The notes: generated from the sequence alone by a model not told the origin. DNA of 64,000 nt from Parvularcula sp964219355 (GCA_964219355.1 CAXPOZ010000003.1:1-64000), one strand, 5' to 3'. Counted from the stretch's first letter, positions 18,148 through 27,129 are shown. Made by a program: numbers and translations.

Positions 18148-18791
18148 CTTCTTCCGTTTCCATCGCCCGCCGGGGCATGCTCTTCGTTGTCTCAAGCCCC
18201 TCGGGGGCGGGCAAGACGACCCTCTCGCGACGCCTTCTTGAAGCGGACAAGGATATCGATATCTCGATTTCTTTCACGACCCGCCCGATGCGGCCGGGCG
18301 AGAAGGACGGCGTTGATTATTCCTTTGTTGGCGAGAACACATTCCTTCGTATGCAGAAGGATGGCGAATTCCTTGAATCAGCTAAGGTCTTTGACAACTG
18401 GTATGGTACGCCCAAGGGCCCGGTCATGACCGCCATTGAGGAGGGCCGCGATGTCCTCTTTGATATTGACTGGCAGGGCGCCCAGCAGCTTGCCGAAGTC
18501 GTGCGCGGCGATCTCGTCACTGTCTTCATCCTGCCGCCGTCCCGTCAGGCACTGTTCGAGCGGCTGAAAAACCGGGCGCAGGATTCAGATGAAGTGGTGG
18601 CCAAACGCATGTCGCAGGCAGACCATGAAATCTCTCACTATGCGGAATATGGCTATGTGATCGTCAATCACGATCTGGAACTGGCGAGCCGCCAACTGCT
18701 CGCCATCCTGCATGCCGAGCGTCTGCGCCGCCGCCGCCAAACGGGATTGCGGGATTTCGTTCAGTCCATGATCGGTGATGACGGCGCCTGA
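18144..18791 (+). CDS. gmk: guanylate kinase
   Basis: A 215-residue enzyme converting GMP to GDP with ATP. It has the P-loop SSPSGAGKTT (17-26), then the GMP-binding region SFTTRPMRPGEKDGVDYSF, and the lid segment KRMSQADHEISHYAEYGYVIVN. The ATG overlaps the yicC stop by four bases, so translation is coupled. Its stop codon is immediately adjacent to the stop of the convergent ATPase gene. Confidence 0.97.
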   Translation: MTSSVSIARRGMLFVVSSPSGAGKTTLSRRLLEADKDIDISISFTTRPMRPGEKDGVDYSFVGENTFLRMQKDGEFLESAKVFDNWYGTPKGPVMTAIEEGRDVLFDIDWQGAQQLAEVVRGDLVTVFILPPSRQALFERLKNRAQDSDEVVAKRMSQADHEISHYAEYGYVIVNHDLELASRQLLAILHAERLRRRRQTGLRDFVQSMIGDDGA

Positions 18792-20285
18792 TCAGCGCCG
18801 TTTCAGCCCGCCAAGCACGCCCCGGATCAGCTCTCTTATCAGCGTACTCGTACCAGTCCTGACGGCCTGATTGACCGCCTTTTCCGTCGAGCTCATGCGG
18901 CGGGAGCGGCTGCGGCTGGACGATGTCTTCGTCTTCCTGCTGCGCTCCTTCTCCTTTGCGGCCCGTTTTTCTGCCGCTTCGGCCTCTTCCGCTGCGCGTT
19001 CTGCTCGTTCAGCCAAGATCTCAGCGGCGGAATGCCGGTCGATGGCTTCATCATAAATGCGCCCGAGCCCGTCCTCTTTCATGATCGCAGTGCGCTCCGT
19101 ATCCGTTGCCGGACCGAGCCGGGAGGAGGGAGGCCGGATGAGCGTGCGCTCCACCTCTGCCGGAACACCTTTTTTAAGGAGTGTACTGACGAGTGCTTCA
19201 CCGATCCCGAGTTCGGTGATGACATCGACACTGTTAAAATCGGGATTGGGGCGGAAAGTCTCCGCCGCGGCCCGGACGGCCCGGCGTTCTTTCGGCGTAT
19301 AGGCACGCAAGGCATGCTGAACGCGGTTGCCAAGCTGGCGCGAGACGCTATCGGGCACATCCAGCGGGCTCTGGGTTGAGAAAAAGACCCCGACACCTTT
19401 TGAACGGATTAGCCGGACCACTTGTTCGATCCGGTCAAGGAGGGCAGGCGGGGCATCGTCAAACAGAAGGTGCGCTTCATCGAAAAAGAAGACGAGGATC
19501 GGTTTTTCCGGGTCACCGATCTCGGGCAGCTCCTCGAACAGCTCCGAGAGCAACCATAACAGGAAGGTCGCATAGAGCTTCGGCGTCATCATCAGCCGGT
19601 CAGCGGCAAGGATATTCACATGCCCACGGCCATCGCGCGTGGTACGGAAGAAATCGTTGAGATCGAGCCGGGGCTCACCGAAGAAATGTTTTGCACCCTG
19701 ATCCTCAAGCTGAAGGAGGCGCCGCTGGATGGCGGCGACGGATGCTGCAGATACATTGCCATATCTTGCGGACAGCTCGGCCCGCCGTTCAGCCACATTG
19801 GTGAGGAGCGCGCGTAGGTCTTCCAGATCGAGAAGCGGCAGGCCTTCTTCATCGGCAACGCGGAAGGTGACGGCAAGGACACCTTCCTGTGTCGAGTTCA
19901 GCTCCAGCATCTGAGAGAGAAGGAGCGGCCCCATCTCGGTGACGGTTGCGCGAACCGGATGGCCTTTTTCGCCGAAGAGATCCCAGAAGACGACCGGCAT
20001 GGCAGCCGGGCCATAACCGTCGAGGCCGATTTGCTCCGCGCGGGAATAAAGGAAATCCTTCTCAGGCTCGGCGCCTTCGACCGCCAGACCAGAGAGGTCA
20101 CCTTTCACATCGGCAACGAAGACCGGCACCCCGGCATTCGAAAATCCTTCCGTAATGATCTGTAAGGTGACGGTTTTCCCGGTGCCCGTCGCGCCGGAGA
20201 TCAGCCCATGCCGGTTGGCATATTTCAGGGCCAGTTCGACATCCTGATCACTGGCGCCGAGAAAGATTTTCCCATCTTCGCTCAT
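18792..20285 (-). CDS. HerA-like ATPase of the DUF853/YjgR family
   Basis: A 497-residue P-loop ATPase. Walker A is GATGTGKT (about residues 31-38), a Walker B-like FFFDEAHLLF lies mid-protein, and STQSPLDVPDSVSRQLGNR resembles the sensor region of HerA/FtsK-type motors. The C-terminal 90 residues are a Lys/Arg/Glu/Ala-rich probable coiled coil, followed by an arginine-rich end. Related HerA ATPases pump DNA, but DUF853 members have no assigned role. The ATG at 20285 has an AAGG site. It converges on gmk with zero spacing. Confidence 0.88.
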   Translation of the reverse strand: MSEDGKIFLGASDQDVELALKYANRHGLISGATGTGKTVTLQIITEGFSNAGVPVFVADVKGDLSGLAVEGAEPEKDFLYSRAEQIGLDGYGPAAMPVVFWDLFGEKGHPVRATVTEMGPLLLSQMLELNSTQEGVLAVTFRVADEEGLPLLDLEDLRALLTNVAERRAELSARYGNVSAASVAAIQRRLLQLEDQGAKHFFGEPRLDLNDFFRTTRDGRGHVNILAADRLMMTPKLYATFLLWLLSELFEELPEIGDPEKPILVFFFDEAHLLFDDAPPALLDRIEQVVRLIRSKGVGVFFSTQSPLDVPDSVSRQLGNRVQHALRAYTPKERRAVRAAAETFRPNPDFNSVDVITELGIGEALVSTLLKKGVPAEVERTLIRPPSSRLGPATDTERTAIMKEDGLGRIYDEAIDRHSAAEILAERAERAAEEAEAAEKRAAKEKERSRKTKTSSSRSRSRRMSSTEKAVNQAVRTGTSTLIRELIRGVLGGLKRR

Positions 20286-20402
20286 CTGTCTGCCTTTTTA
20301 TGTCCTCTATTGGGACTTTATTCCCGTCGTCAGCCTTGCATGCAACGGCTTCTTAAGACTCCTCGGCGAACATGACGAACAAATGGCAAAGGCAGGAATG
20401 GT

Positions 20403-20750
20403 ATGGGCCAGCTCTCGATGATCGATGTTAAACACCTCGACCGTTATGTTGCGGGTGATCGGGCATTGCGCGATGAAATTCTCGCGATCTACGAGGAGCA
20501 GGTCGAAACCTGGGTCAGCATGCTGGACCCGACCGCCGGTGATGATGCCTGGCGGGATGCCGCACATGCCCTGAAAGGCGCAAGCCGCGGTGTCGGGGCG
20601 TGGGAACTTGGCGATCTTTGCGCCAGTGCCGAAGAAATGATCGGCGGTGCAGCGGATGTCACCAAGCGGACGGAAGTCGTCACACGCCTTCGCGAAATCC
20701 TGACCGCCACGATTGACGATGTGCGCCGTCTGCGGACGGTTCAGGTCTGA
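20403..20750 (+). CDS. HPt (histidine phosphotransfer) domain protein
   Basis: A 115-residue single-domain protein. The phosphorylatable His55 sits in AHALKGASRGVGA, the canonical HxLKG helix of HPt four-helix bundles, and the rest is helical with acidic patches. Such proteins shuttle phosphate between response-regulator receivers in multistep phosphorelays. No histidine kinase or response-regulator gene is adjacent, so its partners are elsewhere in the genome. AGGA precedes the ATG. Its 3' end overlaps the convergent isomerase gene by ten bases. Confidence 0.85.
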   Translation: MGQLSMIDVKHLDRYVAGDRALRDEILAIYEEQVETWVSMLDPTAGDDAWRDAAHALKGASRGVGAWELGDLCASAEEMIGGAADVTKRTEVVTRLREILTATIDDVRRLRTVQV

Positions 20751-21772
20751 GCTTCGAGCTTAGCCTGTTTGAGGGCCGCAAGGCCCGATGACCCCGTTAC
20801 AAAACAGGTCACTTTCAGCGTTTCAATGAGTCGGGTGAAATGCCCGATCACTTGATCCGTGCTGTTGACGGCTGCCCCGAGTGTGGCGGCCGCCTGACCA
20901 ACAATATCAGCCCCCAGACGGATGGCTTTTGCCGCTTCGACCCCATCACGGATGCCGCCTGAGGCGATCAGCGTCGCCTTGGGCGCCATCAGCCGCGCGT
21001 CGTGAATGGCTTTCGCGGTCGGAATGCCCCATTCGGTGAAGGCAGCGGCCAGCGCTTGATCCGCCTTGCCGCGATAACCCTCAACGCGCGCCCAGTTGGT
21101 GCCGCCGGCGCCGGCGACATCGATCGTGCAGACGCCCGCCCCGACGAGGCGGTTTACGACCTGTGCGGAGAGACCGAACCCGACTTCCTTGACGGCAATC
21201 GGTAGGCCGGCCCGGCAGAGCCGTTCAATCCCTTTGAGAACGCCTTTCCAGTCACGATCGCCGCCAGGCTGGATCGCTTCCTGGAGCGGGTTGAGATGGA
21301 TGAAGAGCCCGTCCGCCTCAATCATGTCGATCGCGCGGCGGGCAAGATCGACCCCGTCCTCACTTCTGATCTGGGCTGCGCCGAGATTGCCAATCAGCGG
21401 CACGGACGGCGCGAGTTTCCGCAGCTCTCGCGTCATGCCGGCCGAACCCTGTTCCTCCAACGCGATCCGCTGGGAGCCGATGGCGAAAGCAAGGCCGAGT
21501 TCTTCAGCGGCTTCGGCGAGATGTCGGTTGATACCCTCGGCATGATGCGGCCCGCCGGTCATTGAGCTGATCAGGACGGGCGCTTTCATCGCGCGACCGA
21601 ACAGCTTTGCTGAGAGATCGATCTCATCGAGCGAGAGTTCGGGCAAGGCATTGTGAATGAAGCGGATGCGCTCAAATTCGGTCGTCAGTTTTGCAAAACC
21701 GACATCCTGGCCGAGCACGATGTCGATATGATCCGATTTGCGCTGGGCGATATCCGGGGATTTTTCACTCAT
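20741..21772 (-). CDS. fni: isopentenyl-diphosphate delta-isomerase, type II
   Basis: A 343-residue FMN- and NADPH-dependent isomerase that interconverts isopentenyl and dimethylallyl diphosphate. The family signature is the N-terminal RKSDHIDIVL, then SSMTGGPHHAEGINRHLAEAA and AFAIGSQRIAL. The phosphate/FMN-binding loops GGTNWARVEG and ASGGIRDG are also intact. It is the flavin enzyme unrelated to the Idi1 type. It is divergent from a prenyl diphosphate synthase gene 125 bases away, which uses its products. Confidence 0.96.
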   Translation of the reverse strand: MSEKSPDIAQRKSDHIDIVLGQDVGFAKLTTEFERIRFIHNALPELSLDEIDLSAKLFGRAMKAPVLISSMTGGPHHAEGINRHLAEAAEELGLAFAIGSQRIALEEQGSAGMTRELRKLAPSVPLIGNLGAAQIRSEDGVDLARRAIDMIEADGLFIHLNPLQEAIQPGGDRDWKGVLKGIERLCRAGLPIAVKEVGFGLSAQVVNRLVGAGVCTIDVAGAGGTNWARVEGYRGKADQALAAAFTEWGIPTAKAIHDARLMAPKATLIASGGIRDGVEAAKAIRLGADIVGQAAATLGAAVNSTDQVIGHFTRLIETLKVTCFVTGSSGLAALKQAKLEAQT

Positions 21773-21897
21773 GTGCCTGTCTTAGCGCGCAGCGGGGGGC
21801 GGCGTTAAGAGGCTGTGCGGCTTTGCCTTTATGTCCGCTTCACGGCATATTGGTCACTGGTGTGGAGAGCCGCCATCTGGCGGGAAAGACCTGATTG

Positions 21898-22815
21898 ATG
21901 AGTGTTTCCATCATGGTTGGGAAAAGCGGGGACAATCCGGCGACGCCGGATTTCCAGCAGATGCGCGATGCCGTGGAGGCGCGGCTTGGCGACATGGTGC
22001 CGCCCGGCACGGGGCCAGCGGTTGCTGCACGCCACAGCCTGCTCGCGCCCGGCAAGAGGTTGCGCGCGATCCTGACCATGATTGCCGCCGAGGAATGCGG
22101 TGGTGACGCCCGATCCGCGCTCGATGCGGCCTGCGCTGTTGAAATGGTGCATACGGCCAGTCTCGTTTTCGATGATCTGCCCGCGATGGATGATGCCGAG
22201 CTGCGCCGGGGGGTGAAGACCCCGCATGTACTTTACGGCGTAGACGTTGCAATTCTGGCGGGGATCGGCCTTCTCAATGGCGCTTTCGGTGCGATTGCGG
22301 GGTCGGTCAGCCTGAACGATGCCCAGAAGACAAAGATGACGCGGATTCTTTCCGATGCGGTAGGATGGTCGGGTCTTGTTGGTGGGCAGGCACTCGATCT
22401 CACCTCGGGGCAGAATGCCGCAAGCCTTGAAGAAATCCATGACGGCAAGACAGGTGTTCTTTTCGAGGCGGCCGTTCTTTGCGGGGCCGTCGTTGGAGAT
22501 GCATTCGAGAAAATGGAGCCCGGATTCCGGGCTTATGCGACGTCTCTTGGTAGGGCGTATCAGGCCTTTGACGATATTCTCGATCAGGTGGCTGATGACG
22601 GGCTGGCTGGCAAAAGCACGGCTCGCGACGACGGCAAGCTGACGGCGCTGACTGGCAAAGAGGGGCTTGATGACGCGCTGGGGAGTGCCGCCCAGCATCT
22701 CGACGCGGCCAAGGCGGCCCTGCCGGTGCCTGCAAATCAGGCCTCGCCGTTGCGTCTCTTTGCAGACAGCATCTACGAGCATTTCAAAACGACCTTCGCC
22801 AAAGCCGCAGGTTGA
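21898..22815 (+). CDS. ispA: short-chain polyprenyl (farnesyl/geranyl-type) diphosphate synthase
   Basis: A 305-residue all-helical prenyltransferase. The first Asp-rich motif DDLPAMDD and its follower ELRRGVKTPH, and the second motif FDDILDQVAD, coordinate the Mg-diphosphate; GKRLRAIL binds isopentenyl diphosphate. The residues before the first motif include His and no obvious bulky aromatic block, so the exact chain length (C15 or C20) cannot be read safely. The ATG at 21898 follows a GGGAAAG site; a TTG three bases earlier is possible. It is divergent from fni, so the intergenic 125 bases probably hold both promoters. Confidence 0.9.
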   Translation: MSVSIMVGKSGDNPATPDFQQMRDAVEARLGDMVPPGTGPAVAARHSLLAPGKRLRAILTMIAAEECGGDARSALDAACAVEMVHTASLVFDDLPAMDDAELRRGVKTPHVLYGVDVAILAGIGLLNGAFGAIAGSVSLNDAQKTKMTRILSDAVGWSGLVGGQALDLTSGQNAASLEEIHDGKTGVLFEAAVLCGAVVGDAFEKMEPGFRAYATSLGRAYQAFDDILDQVADDGLAGKSTARDDGKLTALTGKEGLDDALGSAAQHLDAAKAALPVPANQASPLRLFADSIYEHFKTTFAKAAG

Positions 22816-22830
22816 ACCAATAATACGTCC

Positions 22831-23583
22831 TTAAGCGGAGCGTTTAGCCGCCCAAGCCTGCCGTGCTTCGGCGCCAGGGAAAGCGAGCACTTCGGCGACA
22901 TGACCGCTCGACGGACAAAGTGTCATCAGCGGGCAGCGCTGGCAGGCAGGCTTGCCACGCTGACAGACAGTGGCCGCGAGGCGACCCAGCCCATGAGAGA
23001 GGCTTGCCATCTGGGCACCGGACCAGTCAGCCGGGGCACCTTCCATGACTTCACGCGGCACCGCTGAAAGCGGGGTGCCCTGCGGGCAGAGGCCGAGCCG
23101 CCGCATCGGGCGCACATTCTCGCGGTCAACAGCGAGCGACGGACGCTCCAGGGTTGAGAAAGCAAGAACGGCGGACGCTACCGACAGGCTGACACCGGGC
23201 AGGGCGGCGAGCCAGATGCGTGCCGCATCGGTCGACATCTCCGCCAGATGATCGAGATCGAGCTCGCCATGCTCGGCTTCGATCGCTTTAAGAATTTCGG
23301 GGATGGCCCGCGCCTTTTTGTCCCGGTCCGGCAGACCGATGAAAAGCGCCTCAAGGTCGCGCGGCTCGGCATCGCGCAAGCGCGCCCAGCTGGGATAGAC
23401 CGCCTGAAGCCGGTCAAAGACAGCCAAGCCCACCGAGGGAGCTGCGCCCTGCGCCACCACCATGAAGATGAGTTGCCGCATGGCATCGCGTTTGTGCCGG
23501 GTCGCCCGCCCATAGGACCGCTCAAGGCGGTCGAGGATGACGGGCAGGTCCGCATTCTGGGTAAATGTGAGCGACGTTTGCAT
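22831..23583 (-). CDS. HhH-GPD DNA glycosylase, endonuclease III-like, lyase lysine absent
   Basis: A 250-residue base-excision-repair protein. The helix-hairpin-helix motif is LPGVSLSVASAVL (128-140), the catalytic Asp153 lies in AVDRENVRP, and a [4Fe-4S] cluster is predicted from Cys207, Cys214, Cys217 and Cys223 (C-x6-C-x2-C-x5-C). In E. coli Nth the hairpin carries the lysine that makes it a bifunctional glycosylase/AP-lyase; here that position is Ser134, as in the monofunctional MutY. It is much shorter than MutY and has no MutT-like end, so it is a separate branch, probably monofunctional. A LexA-type site lies 15 bases upstream. Confidence 0.85.
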   Translation of the reverse strand: MQTSLTFTQNADLPVILDRLERSYGRATRHKRDAMRQLIFMVVAQGAAPSVGLAVFDRLQAVYPSWARLRDAEPRDLEALFIGLPDRDKKARAIPEILKAIEAEHGELDLDHLAEMSTDAARIWLAALPGVSLSVASAVLAFSTLERPSLAVDRENVRPMRRLGLCPQGTPLSAVPREVMEGAPADWSGAQMASLSHGLGRLAATVCQRGKPACQRCPLMTLCPSSGHVAEVLAFPGAEARQAWAAKRSA

Positions 23584-23597
23584 GAGTCAATCATAGT

Positions 23598-23612
23598 GAA
23601 CAGAATAAGAAC
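23598..23612 (-). promoter_or_regulatory. LexA-type SOS operator upstream of the DNA glycosylase gene
   Basis: GAAC-AGAATAA-GAAC on the + strand, read as GTTC-N7-GTTC on the strand of the gene, exactly the direct-repeat LexA operator known in alphaproteobacteria. It ends 15 bases before the glycosylase start codon, a position that would block transcription or promoter clearance. The divergent cytochrome b561 gene begins 95 bases away on the other side. Confidence 0.75.
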
Positions 23613-23706
23613 ACGCAAGATGTTTCTTTAATGTTCTCCTCTTGCCTTGCGGATGAGGGCTCAGTAGGTCTCGTTCTGATAATAGCTCGCAACAAACCGG
23701 ACGCCG

Positions 23707-24267
23707 ATGCTCAAGAATTCTCGTGCCGCCTATGGCTGGATCGCTATCGGACTTCACTGGATCTCCGCAGTCGGGGTGATCACGATGTATGTGCTCGGCG
23801 AGAAGATCGAGCACGCAAAAGAGGATGGCGCGGCGCGCGAGGTCATTCTCTCTGCGATCCGGCTTCACCAGTCGATCGGCGTCCTGTTCCTGTTCTTCCT
23901 CGCCGCCTTCGTCATCCAGTATTTCCTGCAGAAAAGACCGTCCGAATACGAACAGCATCCCTATCTGGTGCTGTTGTCAAAGTGGGTAAAGCGGCTCTGG
24001 ATCCTGATGATCTGCTGTCAGATCCTGACGGGGCCGTTCCTTGCCTGGACGGGCGGGCGGCCTTTGCGGGTCTTTGACTGGTTCGTGCTTGAAAGTCCGA
24101 TGGAGCGGATTGGCTGGCTGCATGAAGGGCTAGAGACAATCCATGCCTATGCGCCGAACCTGTTCTGGCCACTGATCGTTCTGCATGTCGTCGGCGCGCT
24201 CAAGCACCTCGTCATCGACAAGGACGGCACGATGAAGCGGATGATCTGGCCGCAAAAAGAGGCGTAA
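23707..24267 (+). CDS. cytochrome b561-type diheme membrane protein
   Basis: A 186-residue inner-membrane protein of four helices. Histidines at the expected places (IGLHWISAV, AIRLHQSIGV, LHEGLETIHAYA and VLHVVGALKH) can ligate two b-type hemes. The family moves electrons between quinol and periplasmic or membrane acceptors; YceJ/CybB-like members act as superoxide:quinone oxidoreductases or accept electrons for YceI-type systems. No YceI gene is adjacent here. The ATG at 23707 has no strong ribosome site. It converges on trmFO with a 3-base gap. Confidence 0.9.
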   Translation: MLKNSRAAYGWIAIGLHWISAVGVITMYVLGEKIEHAKEDGAAREVILSAIRLHQSIGVLFLFFLAAFVIQYFLQKRPSEYEQHPYLVLLSKWVKRLWILMICCQILTGPFLAWTGGRPLRVFDWFVLESPMERIGWLHEGLETIHAYAPNLFWPLIVLHVVGALKHLVIDKDGTMKRMIWPQKEA

Positions 24268-24270
24268 CGG

Positions 24271-25653
24271 TCAGGCAGCTTTTGCCTGACCGAGCCATTG
24301 GGCAAGGTCGTCGAGCGCCCGCGCGCTCATCAGCCTCTTCTTGGCACGTCCTTTTTCCTTGCCGCGCAGGCGTTTGCCTTCGGCATCGCGGGAAGGTGCA
24401 GTCATTTCTGGGAACAGGCCAAAGTTGACATTCATCGGCTGAAAGCTGCCCTTGCCGCCATCGATATGCCCTTCGGTGATATGGAAGTGGAGGGCGCCCA
24501 GCGCAGTCGTGCGCGGCGGCAGGGACGGGGTGCCGCCCTTGACTTCGGCAGCCGCAAAGCGGCCCGTCAAAAGCCCGATGGCCGCGCTTTCCAGATAGCC
24601 TTCAACGCCCGTGATCTGCCCGGCAAAGCGCAGGCCAGGCCGGGATTTAACGGCAAGGTCATGCCCAAGGATCTTCGGCGAGTTGAGGAAGGTGTTGCGG
24701 TGAATGCCGCCGAGCCGCGCGAATTGCGCATTCTCAAGCCCCGGGATCATCCGGAAGACATCCGTCTGCGCCCCATATTTCAGCTTCGTCTGGAAGCCGA
24801 CCATATTATAAAGTGTGCCGAGCGCATTATCCTGCCGCAGCTGGACGACCGCGTGAGGTTTCACGTCCTTATGCGGATTGGTGAGGCCGACCGGCTTCAT
24901 CGGGCCAAAGCGCAAGGTTTCGCGGCCCCGTTCGGCCATGACTTCCACAGGCAGGCAGCCCTCGAAATAGGGTGTATCTTTCTCCCAGTCCTTGAATTCG
25001 GTTTTCTCGCCCGCGATCAGCGCATCGAGAAAGGCGTTATACTCGCCCTCGTCCATGGCGAGGTTGATATAGTCCTTGCCCGTCCCGCCGGGCCCCGGCT
25101 TGTCATAGCGGGACTGGAACCACGCCTTGTCAAAGTCGATGCTCTCTTTGTGGATGATCGGCGCAATGGCATCGAAGAAAGCGAGGTCATCGTTTCCGGC
25201 AACTTCCCTGATCGCATCGGCGAGCGCGCCGGAGGTGAGGGGGCCGGTCGCGATGATCGCATTGCTGCCGGGTTCGGGCAGGGCGGTGATCTCTTCACGG
25301 AGGATCGTGATATTCGGATGCGCTTCAAGCGCGTCGGTCACGGCCTGGGAGAATCCATCCCGGTCAACGGCGAGCGCCCCGCCGGCGGGCACCTGATGGG
25401 CATCCGCGCATTTCAGGATCAGCGAACCGCAACGCCGCATCTCTTCATGCAGAAGGCCGACGGCATTGGTCTCGGCATCATCCGAGCGGAAGGAGTTCGA
25501 GCAAACAAGCTCCGCGCATAGCCCGGTCTGGTGCGCATCTGTGCCTTTGACGGGCCGCATTTCGTGAAGGGTAACGGTCGCGCCAGCTTCGGCGGCCTGC
25601 CAGGCGGCCTCGGACCCTGCGAGCCCGGCGCCAATGATTGTGATATCTGTCAT
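24271..25653 (-). CDS. trmFO: methylenetetrahydrofolate-tRNA-(uracil-5-)-methyltransferase
   Basis: A 460-residue FAD enzyme that forms 5-methyluridine at position 54 of tRNA using methylenetetrahydrofolate, an alternative to S-adenosylmethionine-dependent TrmA. The FAD-binding GAGLAGSEAAW is at residues 8-18, followed by LHEMRP. Cys51 in LVCSNSFRSD corresponds to the catalytic cysteine of the family, with the second cysteine in YFEGCLPVEVMAERG. Further hallmarks are NPHKDVKPHAVVQLRQDN and GGIHRNTFLN. The C-terminus has a basic stretch (RGKEKGRAKKR). Confidence 0.97.
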   Translation of the reverse strand: MTDITIIGAGLAGSEAAWQAAEAGATVTLHEMRPVKGTDAHQTGLCAELVCSNSFRSDDAETNAVGLLHEEMRRCGSLILKCADAHQVPAGGALAVDRDGFSQAVTDALEAHPNITILREEITALPEPGSNAIIATGPLTSGALADAIREVAGNDDLAFFDAIAPIIHKESIDFDKAWFQSRYDKPGPGGTGKDYINLAMDEGEYNAFLDALIAGEKTEFKDWEKDTPYFEGCLPVEVMAERGRETLRFGPMKPVGLTNPHKDVKPHAVVQLRQDNALGTLYNMVGFQTKLKYGAQTDVFRMIPGLENAQFARLGGIHRNTFLNSPKILGHDLAVKSRPGLRFAGQITGVEGYLESAAIGLLTGRFAAAEVKGGTPSLPPRTTALGALHFHITEGHIDGGKGSFQPMNVNFGLFPEMTAPSRDAEGKRLRGKEKGRAKKRLMSARALDDLAQWLGQAKAA

Positions 25654-25785
25654 GGCGCTTCAATAAGGGCGGCAGGCCTTCGGTTTCAATGGGGTCAATC
25701 GCGTTACAGTGATTGCAGGCCATTCTTGGCGAATACGCCGAAATGACCGAGAAGGGCGGCACTCAGGATCATCCCGGAGGGGTTC

Positions 25786-27063
25786 ATGCGGATTTCACGA
25801 TTGTCACGCTTGCTCGTGTTGGCCTTTCTGGCTGTCCTTGCCGCCTGTCAGACAACTGGAGACATGGCGCCACCACCCCCACCGCCGCCTCCACCGATGG
25901 CACCGCCGCCGCCTGAACCAGCGCCCGACATGATGCCGGCGCCAGAGGATATCGAGCCGTCTGTTTCGGCCTGCCTTGCGGATGAGAGCTGTCAGGCGGT
26001 GAACATCCTTTTCGGCTCAAATCGCCAAATCATTTTCGGCAAGGAACTTGAGAGCTTCAACCGCTTCGGCAGCACACCGGAGACACCCTTCACCATGCTG
26101 AATGGCCGCCGCCTGCTGCTTGGCGATATCACAGTCACGGTGCCGAAAAAGCGCGATATCGGCACGATCAGCCGGCCGCCCGAGATCGCCGGCAAGCGGC
26201 TTGGCTTTGCGCTCGATCCCAAGAAGCACTTTGTCTTTGTCGACTATGGCTATCTCTCCGAAGAGGCGTTCATGGCGACGCTGGCCGATAAGGATAGCGC
26301 CTTCATCTTCGTGCACGGATTTAACGTCAGCTTCAAAAGCGCCGCGATGCGGGCCGCCCAACTCAAGGTCGATGGCGAGTTTGACGGGCAGGCAATGATC
26401 TATAGCTGGCCGACCCAGCAGCATAGCGGGGTCAATGCCGCGCCTGCCTATCGCGCCTCCCGCGAGGAGGCCGAGGCCGCAAGGCGATATTTCCGGCAGT
26501 TCCTCGACATGGTCCGTCAGGATACGGACAGCCAGAACATCCATATCATCGCGCATTCCATGGGCAATTATATGATGATGGAAGTGCTGGCGGCGCTGGC
26601 CGAGGAAACCGAGGAAGAAGGCGAGCAGTTCGGCCAGATCATCTTTGCCGCGCCGGATGTTGACCGCGACCGCTTCATCGAATGGGCCGAAGAGATCGAT
26701 GGGCTGGGCCGCGGCATGACGCTTTATGCATCAAAGCGCGATGTCTCGATGGATATCTCCCGACAGCTCTGCCGCCTGCAGAGCGGGGAGGCCTGCGGGC
26801 CGCGCGCAGGCTTTGTGCCCGAGGACGGGCCGATCACCCTGACCAATGCGACGCTTGATACGCTCGATGTCTCGAACTTGCCGGACCGGAGTTTCACCCC
26901 GCTTGATGAGCACGATTATTATGGGGGCGATCTCTATATCCTGAAGGACATCGGCAAGCTGATCCGCACAGGCCTTCGCGCGCCGCGCGAGGATTTCTGG
27001 GAAGAGGAAGGTGGCGGGCCGAATGGCCGGTGGTGGCGGGTGCCGGAAATCTTCCGGCAATAG
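25786..27063 (+). CDS. DUF900 alpha/beta-hydrolase lipoprotein with proline-rich linker
   Basis: A 425-residue exported protein. The signal peptide ends in lipobox LAAC (about Cys22). A linker containing an unbroken run of nine prolines and two shorter ones follows, suited to holding the catalytic domain away from the membrane. The DUF900 domain has FIFVHGFNVSF near the oxyanion region and nucleophile Ser in IIAHSMGNY (GxSxG type: HSMGN), then FAAPDVDRDRF with the acid residue. Substrates of this serine-hydrolase family are unknown, probably esters or lipids. GGAGGGG precedes the ATG. Six cysteines occur in the mature protein. Confidence 0.88.
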   Translation: MRISRLSRLLVLAFLAVLAACQTTGDMAPPPPPPPPPMAPPPPEPAPDMMPAPEDIEPSVSACLADESCQAVNILFGSNRQIIFGKELESFNRFGSTPETPFTMLNGRRLLLGDITVTVPKKRDIGTISRPPEIAGKRLGFALDPKKHFVFVDYGYLSEEAFMATLADKDSAFIFVHGFNVSFKSAAMRAAQLKVDGEFDGQAMIYSWPTQQHSGVNAAPAYRASREEAEAARRYFRQFLDMVRQDTDSQNIHIIAHSMGNYMMMEVLAALAEETEEEGEQFGQIIFAAPDVDRDRFIEWAEEIDGLGRGMTLYASKRDVSMDISRQLCRLQSGEACGPRAGFVPEDGPITLTNATLDTLDVSNLPDRSFTPLDEHDYYGGDLYILKDIGKLIRTGLRAPREDFWEEEGGGPNGRWWRVPEIFRQ

Positions 27064-27129
27064 GCAGAAACCTTGGCTCAATAAGCCGTGGACAGCGGGC
27101 GAGGCTGCCTATAGCCTCTCTCCGGTGGT

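Noticed and set aside
21829..22782. 317-codon minus-strand frame opposite the prenyl synthase gene
   Set aside because: Shadow of a gene with clear Asp-rich motifs on the + strand.
24269..24291. GGTCAGGCA/TGCCTGACC hairpin at the convergent end of cytochrome b561 and trmFO genes
   Set aside because: It is a perfect 9-bp stem but has no T run on either side and lies in the trmFO coding end, so I did not call a terminator.
24298..25521. 407-codon + strand frame opposite trmFO
   Set aside because: Shadow of the trmFO gene; trmFO has all family motifs and the antisense product resembles nothing.
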